Source: JBCAWW01 sp039024315 (GTDB taxonomy: Bacteria; Bacteroidota; Bacteroidia; J057). Taken from it: a stretch of DNA of 55,231 bases. The number at the start of each line of letters is the position of its first letter. The stretch's first letter is position 1. The translations under genes and the position numbers were made by a program. Under the pieces are notes generated by a model that worked only from the letters and a program-made list of their open reading frames with translations, had not been told where the DNA came from and searched no databases. Location of the stretch: the NCBI GenBank assembly GCA_039024315.1, contig JBCCQN010000025.1, forward strand, positions 1 through 55,231, written 5' to 3'. This document shows positions 49,404 through 55,231 of this stretch, one piece after another.

Positions 49404-52010
49404 TCACTGGTTTCTGATGCTTTGTACGGGATTGGTACGTGCTGCCTTGAGGGTCTGAACCGCCACGGTTAGCCACGCAATCAACAAGGCGGAGAAAGCA
49501 GAGGCGCCGAAAAACCACCAAGCGAGCTCAATTTTATAGGCAAAGCTTTCTAACCAGCGTTGGGCAATCCAATAACTGATTGGAACCGCAATAACAATCG
49601 ATAGGATTATCATTTTACTAAAATCAAGGGAGAGTAGGCGGACGATACTCCATTCGCTGGCCCCAAGAATCTTGCGAATGCTAATTTCTTTGTTACGGCG
49701 TTCGGAAGTAAACTCAACCAAGCCAAAGAGTCCCAAGCAGGAGATGAGGATCGCTAGTATGCTAAAGTATTTAGATAAGGCCGCCACTCTGTTTTCGGAG
49801 GCATACAAGGCCGCGTAAGTTTCATCTACGAAACCATACTCGAAGGTATATCCAGGATTAAATTCTGCGTAAAGTTGTTTGACAGATTCAATGGCTGCTT
49901 TCTCTTCTCCTCCTCTGATTTTGATCCAAATGTAGCTATTAAACTCATCTTTGTTGCCTGCCAGCTTAATGATACAGGGGCCAACTTGTTTGTAGAGAGA
50001 CTCGAAGTGAAAATCTTCAGCCACGCCTACAACGGATACTTTACTTCCCCAAAAGGTGAGAGACTGTCCTAGGGGATTTTCTAGCCCCATCGCCTTAACC
50101 GCGGCTTCATTTAAAATGACTTTGGCCGTATCAGTACCATATTCTGGCGAAAAAGATCTTCCTTTTTTGATCTGAAGGTCATAAGTCTCAACAAAATAAT
50201 GATTACAGACAATAGGATTGATCCTGATCCTTTCGCCTTCTGCTCTCCCGTCCCAATCGATACCCGTAGTCCAATTCATCCCTCCAAACAATACATGATT
50301 AGAACTAGAAGCTTGCACTATCTTGGGAAGCTTTCGGACTTCTCTCAGGAATGGATCGACTTTTTCGACCAAGGCGCCTTCTACATTTATCCTGAGGATA
50401 TGATCTTTTTCAAAACCTAGATTTTTGGTATTCACATAGCTCATCTGTTGATAGATGACTAAAACGGCGACAATGAAAAAGGTTGAAATGGTAAATTGAA
50501 AAACCACCAATCCCTTGCGAATCCAAGTTTCACCACCTGACAGGGAAAGTTTGTTCCGGAAAATTTGAATGGGCCGGAAAGAAGAGAGATATAAGGCGGG
50601 ATAAGTACTTGACAGCAAGCCGGTAAACAGGGCGATACCCGTAAAAGTAGCCAGAAGTCTCAGATCCCAATCAAGGGTGATTTCCTTGCCAGTAATCTGG
50701 TTGAAAAACGGAAGAAAAAAGACAATCAAGCCAATAGCCAGTAGTAAGGCGATTGAGGCAATCAACAAAGACTCTTTCACAAACTGAAAAATTAGACTCT
50801 TTTGACTTGCTCCCAGCGTTTTTTTAACGGCGATTTCTTTCAATCTGATACTTGCCCTTGCGGTTGAGAGGTTCATATAATTGATCCCCGCAATCAACAG
50901 AATCAAGAGCGCGATGATAGAAAATAGCCATACATATGTAATTCTCCCCCCTCTTTGTCCACCCTCGCCAAATTGATTGTACAGATAAAGGGAAGAGTAT
51001 TGTTTGAGGACAAATTTTCGTTCGTACTCAGTGTGTGAGTTGGATACTTGGGAGATTTGTGCTTCCAGATGGGCAAGATTGACTCCCGGCTCGAGCACAA
51101 TTGCGGCCGTTGCCTGATCATTGGTCCAGAGAGGGAGACCAGGATTGTACTCGATGTAGAAGTCTAAATTTAGGATGACATCAAACGCTACCGTAGAATT
51201 GGCAGGAAGGCGCTGAAATACTCCCTTGATCGTCAGGGGGTGGTTGATATCATATATATCACCTAGCTTTTTGTTCCAGCTAACGACTTTGCCAATTGCT
51301 TGTGCTGTGGTTCCAAATAATCTTACTGCCAATTCCTCCGAAATGAGGGCGGCATATTTATCCGCAAGGACTTTACGCTTATCTCCATGCAGTAACGGAT
51401 AACTAAAGACGTCGAGAAATGATTGATCGGCATACATCGGGATCGCCCTCACGCTCTGATCTTCAAAGACAATTCCCCCGCCTAATATGGGGTGGGTTTT
51501 ATAAGCAGTGGCGTATTTAATCCCTGGAATTTCGTTTCTAATCGCCTCTGCCAATGGTCCTGGGGCCCAGTCAACGATTTGTGTCTCCCCATTTCGCCCG
51601 ATGTCTCGCATAACCTGATATAGGTGGGCGTCATTTGCATGAAATTTGTCCATCTGGCTTTCGTCCTGCACCCATAGATAGATCAAGAAAGCGCAGGCCA
51701 GACCGGTAGACAACCCAATCAGATTGATGAAAAAGGTGGTCTTATTCTGCCATAAAGTGCGAGAGGTGATAATGAAATCGTGTTTTATCAGGCCAAAATT
51801 CATGATGAGTGGATATTGAAATGATTTGAGAAATGCTGGTCGGAAATAGCGGAGTACCCAACAGAAAAAAATGAGGTTTGCCCTTCGATTTGACTGATCA
51901 AATTGCTTACCGAATGATTCGGTGAGATCGCCTTCGATTTCTTCGATATAGTCTGCTCGGCAAAACCAACGGAGAAATTGGATAGCTTTATGGGGAGGTT
52001 GTGCCTTCAT
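49404..52010 (-). CDS. MacB/FtsX-type ABC transporter permease
   Basis: An 868-residue permease of the Bacteroidota type. An N-terminal cytoplasmic prefix (AIQFLRWFCRADYIEEIEGD) precedes a first transmembrane helix (FFINLIGLSTGLACAFLIYL), a MacB-like periplasmic domain, three FtsX helices near 355-480 (YVWLFSIIALLILLIAGINY), a second periplasmic domain, and a final FtsX set (YFSILAILISCLGLFGLVEF). It probably exports a peptide, lipid or toxic compound with an ATPase encoded elsewhere; none is next to it. The start A of its ATG is the last base of the PadR stop, so it is coupled to the regulator. Confidence 0.9.
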   Translation of the reverse strand: MKAQPPHKAIQFLRWFCRADYIEEIEGDLTESFGKQFDQSNRRANLIFFCWVLRYFRPAFLKSFQYPLIMNFGLIKHDFIITSRTLWQNKTTFFINLIGLSTGLACAFLIYLWVQDESQMDKFHANDAHLYQVMRDIGRNGETQIVDWAPGPLAEAIRNEIPGIKYATAYKTHPILGGGIVFEDQSVRAIPMYADQSFLDVFSYPLLHGDKRKVLADKYAALISEELAVRLFGTTAQAIGKVVSWNKKLGDIYDINHPLTIKGVFQRLPANSTVAFDVILNLDFYIEYNPGLPLWTNDQATAAIVLEPGVNLAHLEAQISQVSNSHTEYERKFVLKQYSSLYLYNQFGEGGQRGGRITYVWLFSIIALLILLIAGINYMNLSTARASIRLKEIAVKKTLGASQKSLIFQFVKESLLIASIALLLAIGLIVFFLPFFNQITGKEITLDWDLRLLATFTGIALFTGLLSSTYPALYLSSFRPIQIFRNKLSLSGGETWIRKGLVVFQFTISTFFIVAVLVIYQQMSYVNTKNLGFEKDHILRINVEGALVEKVDPFLREVRKLPKIVQASSSNHVLFGGMNWTTGIDWDGRAEGERIRINPIVCNHYFVETYDLQIKKGRSFSPEYGTDTAKVILNEAAVKAMGLENPLGQSLTFWGSKVSVVGVAEDFHFESLYKQVGPCIIKLAGNKDEFNSYIWIKIRGGEEKAAIESVKQLYAEFNPGYTFEYGFVDETYAALYASENRVAALSKYFSILAILISCLGLFGLVEFTSERRNKEISIRKILGASEWSIVRLLSLDFSKMIILSIVIAVPISYWIAQRWLESFAYKIELAWWFFGASAFSALLIAWLTVAVQTLKAARTNPVQSIRNQ

Positions 52011-52336
52011 TAGTCAAAGCTAAGTTTGGGGATTTGACGGTACATATGAGTCCGAATTTCATACTGCTTATCTAAAGCGGCCTTGCCGGATGCCGATATG
52101 ATGTAGAACTTTTTCCTTCTCCCACCTCTTTCTTTTGTAATTCCTCCAAACTCTGAGCGGACAAACCCCTTTTCAGACATCCGTTTCAAGGTTACATGTA
52201 CCGCGCTGAGATTTACTTTTTTGTCCAATTGCTGCTCTAGGCTCTCTTTGATTGAGACACCATAAGCTTGCTTGTGTTGAGCCGCCACTGCCAACAAAAC
52301 CAGTTCCTCAAATCCACTCAGAGATAAATTACTCAT
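52010..52336 (-). CDS. PadR-family transcriptional regulator
   Basis: A 108-residue winged-helix repressor of the PadR family: LSGFEELVLLAVAAQHKQAY, NLSAVHVTLKRMSEKGFVRS, the wing GGRRKKFYIISASGKAALDK. It precedes and is coupled to the permease gene (1-base overlap), a common Bacteroidota arrangement in which PadR represses its own operon. A 27-bp inverted repeat immediately upstream is the likely operator. Confidence 0.92.
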   Translation of the reverse strand: MSNLSLSGFEELVLLAVAAQHKQAYGVSIKESLEQQLDKKVNLSAVHVTLKRMSEKGFVRSEFGGITKERGGRRKKFYIISASGKAALDKQYEIRTHMYRQIPKLSFD

Positions 52337-52342
52337 AGTTAG

Positions 52343-52398
52343 TATTTCCTTGACAAATGTGAATGTAATACATTATATTCATATTTGTCAAGGAAATA
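52343..52398. promoter_or_regulatory. 27-bp inverted repeat, probable PadR operator
   Basis: Left arm 52343-52369 and right arm 52372-52398 match at 25 of 27 positions around a 2-base centre. The arms begin TATTTCCTTGACAAAT, and the centre reads ATGTAATACAT, the ATGT/ACAT half-sites typical of PadR operators. It lies 6 bases upstream of the PadR start. In RNA it could also form a long hairpin over the start region. Confidence 0.85.
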
Positions 52399-52544
52399 GA
52401 AAATAGGCAGTTTTTCCCCTTTTTGCCGATATGGTTGCGCTTTGTTAGCATATTTGAGCGATAAAACGCATTCTTCTGAGTCCATCAAGGCAAATAATCC
52501 CCAACAATTGTGCTTCTTTGCGGCTTGACCTCTCTTTATTGATT

Positions 52545-53705
52545 ATGGGTAAAAAGTCTCCTAGCTTTGACAAACTCGGCCTCATACCTCCTTTAGTACA
52601 GGCATTAAGGGCCCAGGGGCTCCAAAAAGCTTACCCTATCCAAAAACGAGCACTTCCGGCCTTATTGCGCGGGCGAGATCTCATGGGGATTGCACAGACC
52701 GGCTCAGGTAAAACTTTGGCTTACATTCTGCCGGTATTACAGCGTTTATTGACTGAAAATTGGGCGCAAAAAAATCGACACATCCCAGTTTTGATTTTGG
52801 TCCCTACGCGGGAACTCGCGACTCAGGTGGAGGCCGTCGTCGCCGATCTGATCCAAGCCCTCGCCACTCCGATCAAGTCATTGGCCGTCTATGGGGGAGT
52901 CTCCATCAACCCTCAAATGATCAAAATGCAGGGAGTGGATATACTGATCGCGACACCTGGAAGACTGTTGGATCTTCTGGCACGCAAAGCCTTGAAACTA
53001 AAACAGCTCAAAATCCTTGTACTTGACGAAGCTGACAAAATGCTCAACGCTAGTTTTGAGGAGGAAATGAACCAATTACTGGCTCTAATGCCCTCTAAGA
53101 GACAAAATCTCCTCTTTTCGGCTACCCTTAGTCAAGGGCTAGAGCAACTCAGTCGTCTGTTACTGTATAAGCCAGAAATCGTAGAAATAATCGACGAAAA
53201 GCAGGACCATTTGCTGATTGAGCAGCGTGCTTTTCGGGTAGCCCCTGCACGTAAAGGCCCCTTTTTACGCTACCTCATCAAAAGTGAAGATCTCTTTCAA
53301 GTTTTGATTTTTACTTCCTCCATCGATTCAGCGGAAAAATTGGTCAAAAAACTTCTCAAAAATGGAATCGATGCAATGGCGATCCATGGGCGTAAAAGCA
53401 ATCATGCCCGCGAAGAAAGCTTGAGGATTTTTAAGGCTGGTGAGCTAGAAGTATTGGTGGCTACGGATTTGCTAGCTAGAGGGGTAGACATTGATTTTTT
53501 GCCCTATGTGATCAATTATGAGTTGCCTCGATCTCCCAAGGACTACCTCCATCGTATTGGTCGTACCGGCCGTGCCGAACGTTCTGGTCAGGCTTACACT
53601 TTGGTAACTCCAGATGAGCAGCCTCATTTCAAAGTCATCCAAAAAAAAATGGGGCGCTGGTTGACCCTAGAAGGAACCGATGATTTGGATTTGCGAGGCT
53701 TTTAA
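52545..53705 (+). CDS. DEAD-box RNA helicase
   Basis: A 386-residue DEAD-box ATP-dependent RNA helicase, RhlE-like in size, without a long C-terminal extension. Motifs in order: Q motif (YPIQKRALPALL), I (AQTGSGKT), Ia (PTRELATQ), Ib (TPGRLLDL), II (LDEADKML), III (FSATLSQ), V (ATDLLARGVDID) and VI (HRIGRTGRAER). It remodels RNA, for example in ribosome assembly or cold adaptation. ATG 52545 is chosen; the frame extends upstream only to a TTG. All catalytic motifs are intact. Confidence 0.95.
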   Translation: MGKKSPSFDKLGLIPPLVQALRAQGLQKAYPIQKRALPALLRGRDLMGIAQTGSGKTLAYILPVLQRLLTENWAQKNRHIPVLILVPTRELATQVEAVVADLIQALATPIKSLAVYGGVSINPQMIKMQGVDILIATPGRLLDLLARKALKLKQLKILVLDEADKMLNASFEEEMNQLLALMPSKRQNLLFSATLSQGLEQLSRLLLYKPEIVEIIDEKQDHLLIEQRAFRVAPARKGPFLRYLIKSEDLFQVLIFTSSIDSAEKLVKKLLKNGIDAMAIHGRKSNHAREESLRIFKAGELEVLVATDLLARGVDIDFLPYVINYELPRSPKDYLHRIGRTGRAERSGQAYTLVTPDEQPHFKVIQKKMGRWLTLEGTDDLDLRGF

Positions 53706-53755
53706 GCGTTTATAAAAAAGATTCTCAGATCTAAAACCCGTGATTTAGGTTAATT

Positions 53756-53875
53756 TAGTAGTAAGACAATCGTATTCAGAATTAAGGCTTTGAAAAAACG
53801 ACCTCAATGGGGTAAAGAAGCGATTATACTTCGTACTAGCTACTCCCGATAGCTATCGGGATACTCTGTACTTAA
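53756..53875 (+). repeat. R2 intergenic element, copy E
   Basis: A diverged copy: AGTAGTAAGACAATCGTATTCAG at the start, and the palindrome in altered form, TACTCCCGATAGCTATCGGG (53841-53860). Here AT and TA replace AA and TT symmetrically, so pairing is kept. Within a 284-base gene-free gap. Confidence 0.75.
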
Positions 53876-53934
53876 GTTATCTACTCCCGCATATATTCGT
53901 CTGGGCGTTAAGCTGAAGGGCTTTTGTTAATTTT

Positions 53935-53951
53935 CTGCTTTGCAGAACGCT
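53935..53951 (+). repeat. R1 variant, intergenic
   Basis: CTGCTTTGCAGAACGCT; stem CTGC/GCAG, loop TTT. Confidence 0.7.
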
Positions 53952-53989
53952 TATCTTGCTGAGACGATAACAACAAAAACAAACTTTAA

Positions 53990-54490
53990 ATGAAAACTAC
54001 AAAACAAAGGTGGAGCTTATGGCTGCTAGTGATGGTTTGGGCCTGCGCCTGTGACTCTCCCAGCCAAGATACCGATACCCAAGCCGAAACGATCTCTACG
54101 TCTATAGAGCAATTTGATTGGCTGTTGGGAGAGTGGCAACGCACCAATGACGACCCTGGCAAAGAAACCTTCGAGCAATGGCAAAAATTGGATTCGACTC
54201 ATTATCAAGGGCTAGGCTTTACGATGCAAGCGGGAGATACTGTTTTTAAGGAAGACCTCCGTTTGGTCCAGCGCGAGCAACAGTGGTACTTTGAAGTGAG
54301 AGGAGTGAATGAAAAACCCACCCTTTTTCCCTTGACCCAAATGGATCCGTTGAGCTTCCAGTGTGAAAACCCAGAAAATGAATTCCCAAAGATTATTCAA
54401 TATGAAATAGAGGGCGTCCAATTAAAGGCTGTGATTTCAGATGGTAAGACTGAAATACCTTTTTATTTTGACAAACTGCTTGGAGATTAG
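53990..54490 (+). CDS. DUF6265-like lipoprotein
   Basis: A 166-residue lipoprotein. The leader LWLLVMVWACACDSPS supplies the lipidated Cys. The mature domain has the DUF6265 pattern: FDWLLGEWQRTNDDPGKETF, FEQWQKLDSTHYQGLGF, EDLRLVQREQQWYFEVRG and LSFQCENPENEFPKIIQYE, a lipocalin-like beta fold. The family often has unknown function, sometimes binding small hydrophobic molecules. It has its own leader after the helicase gene and faces the zinc-ribbon gene. Confidence 0.75.
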   Translation: MKTTKQRWSLWLLVMVWACACDSPSQDTDTQAETISTSIEQFDWLLGEWQRTNDDPGKETFEQWQKLDSTHYQGLGFTMQAGDTVFKEDLRLVQREQQWYFEVRGVNEKPTLFPLTQMDPLSFQCENPENEFPKIIQYEIEGVQLKAVISDGKTEIPFYFDKLLGD

Positions 54491-54546
54491 GATTGGTACT
54501 CAAAACTGAGGTAAGTATTTACCGCATCCTGCTCCGACTCTTTTTC

Positions 54547-55137
54547 CTACCAAGAAATCGCAACAACCTCCTTGTCCTCGATCATTTGCATAAGGCTATC
54601 TCGGTGAAAGTAGAGCGTATCTGGGGCATAATTTTCAGGCATTAAAATCCTTTCGAGGCCCTTTTGACTTTGGACTTGGTATCGGTTGTAGCGGACAAGC
54701 AAATATTCACCCTCAAAGCCACATACTTTCATACTTGTATAGGCCTTCGGGCCTTCTCGATACTCAATCACCCGCTTGATTTGAAGATTTTGGGCTCGCT
54801 CGAGAATAATTTGTTGCTCTTTGGCTTGGCTATGTTTTCCCCACAAAAAGATCCCTAAGACGATAATTAAGCCTGAAAAATGCCAAGGCATAGGTAAAAG
54901 AAAACGACGATAGGGCTTATATTTTTCTTTTAGCTCTGGCCCCATCTCACTAAACTTCAAATTGGCATTGCAACGTACGCATCTAAGTTCCTGCCAAGCC
55001 CAAATTGGAAATAAGGGAATGTAGCTCAGGTAGATGCTTTTGACAAAGCCATCGACAGACATCTGGCCCTTGGCACCACAATCGTAGCACTTAATACATC
55101 GTACAAAAAGTTCTTTATTATTGAGTAATTTACCCAC
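54547..55137 (-). CDS. Zinc-ribbon membrane protein
   Basis: A 196-residue protein. An N-terminal zinc ribbon is formed by CIKCYDCGAKG and LRCVRCNANLKF (two Cys pairs). A weakly hydrophobic stretch (SIYLSYIPLFPIWAW) lies between them, a membrane segment near 105-120 (HFSGLIIVLGIFLWG) follows, and then a soluble C-terminal domain. It begins with GTG (55135-55137). Unknown function, perhaps a membrane-associated regulator. It is divergent from the transposase start, only 15 bases away. Confidence 0.6.
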   Translation of the reverse strand: MGKLLNNKELFVRCIKCYDCGAKGQMSVDGFVKSIYLSYIPLFPIWAWQELRCVRCNANLKFSEMGPELKEKYKPYRRFLLPMPWHFSGLIIVLGIFLWGKHSQAKEQQIILERAQNLQIKRVIEYREGPKAYTSMKVCGFEGEYLLVRYNRYQVQSQKGLERILMPENYAPDTLYFHRDSLMQMIEDKEVVAISW

Positions 55138-55152
55138 TCACCGAATTGGGTA

Positions 55153-55231
55153 ATGAAAAAAGAGCACATCAATCTTAGCGAATCTGAGAGAGTCTACTTA
55201 GAAGCATTGATCTCGAAGGGCAATGTTTCGG
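55153..55231 (+). CDS. Start of transposase-like gene, cut by window
   Basis: ATG 55153 opens MKKEHINLSESERVYLEALI, then SKGNVS, and runs off the right edge (26 complete codons). The sequence resembles the N-terminal helix-turn-helix of IS630-type transposases (L...ER..LE.LIS.G..S). Only the beginning is available, so the assignment is tentative. Together with the unmatched left edge, it suggests that the window may end in a mobile repeat. Confidence 0.55.
   Translation, partial: MKKEHINLSESERVYLEALISKGNVS

Noticed and set aside
53568..53590. R1-like GCCGAACGTTC in the helicase gene
   Set aside because: It falls in conserved motif VI (GRTGRAER) and lacks the paired stem.
139..53951. Idea that the R1/R2 copies form a CRISPR array
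   Set aside because: Copies are scattered over 50 kb in both orientations without regular spacers or cas genes.

Overview
The window looks like chromosomal DNA of a marine or aquatic Bacteroidota, probably near Saprospiraceae/Lewinella; this is inferred from gene content because no rRNA is present. The main pointers are three secreted proteins with type IX secretion (T9SS) C-terminal sorting domains, a TAnnTTTG-type promoter, Bacteroidota-style FtsX permeases with a PadR partner, GH109 and DUF1080 sugar genes, and weak Shine-Dalgarno signals. I see no tRNA, rRNA, CRISPR array, phage or plasmid core genes. An incomplete transposase-like gene runs off the right edge.

Layout. 0-5.4 kb: an N-terminally incomplete S41 peptidase, two T9SS cargo proteins, a TetR regulator and a beta-barrel protein. 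5.5-9.5 kb: three oxidoreductases (SDR, luciferase-like, medium-chain dehydrogenase) facing a divergent AraC regulator. 9.6-16.5 kb: small housekeeping-like and hypothetical genes (two DinB/DUF1569-like proteins, GNAT, polysaccharide deacetylase, YcxB-like, VOC). 16.1-19.7 kb: a large subtilisin with Fn3, GEVED and T9SS domains, beside a small lipoprotein that resembles a free-standing subtilisin propeptide. 20-23.1 kb: Ada repair protein, a HipA-like kinase overlapping a DUF3037 gene, and DUF1330. 23.2-34.4 kb: two carbohydrate-processing blocks (DUF1080, tandem SGNH hydrolase, Gfo/Idh/MocA, DHFR-like; then GH109 and a cupin lipoprotein) around a persulfide dioxygenase-rhodanese, an NTF2-DJ-1 fusion and a membrane AraC. 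34.5-36.9 kb: an AT-rich SDR/membrane/AraC cassette. 37-38.5 kb: PEBP and another AraC. 38.6-40.3 kb: a lipoprotein gene broken by an amber codon and two paralogous small membrane proteins. 40.7-48.7 kb: the least familiar part, five co-directional genes. 48.8-55.2 kb: GNAT, PadR/FtsX-permease operon, DEAD-box helicase, a DUF6265-like lipoprotein, a zinc-ribbon membrane protein and the transposase start.

The strongest candidate for an undescribed system is 40743-48686. It encodes a 782-residue protein with an acidic leader and very basic amphipathic segments, a gluzincin-like metallopeptidase, a small coiled-coil protein, a 374-residue unknown, and an 882-residue protein joining a DUF2272 domain, two peptidoglycan-binding domains and an amidase. 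The first and last proteins have no Sec signal but share a leader with two SPF[L/M] motifs 26-29 residues apart. The first two share a KLRKRYL.MET motif. I read this as a peptidoglycan-targeting module released by a non-Sec route; no injection-machine genes are visible here.

The window is also peppered with two repeat families. R1 is a 15-25 bp hairpin-like repeat (core GCGTTCYGCGNAGCGG) with roughly two dozen copies, many inside reading frames. R2 is a 105-130 bp intergenic element ending in a CCCGAAAGCTTTCGGG palindrome. Two loci join pieces of both.
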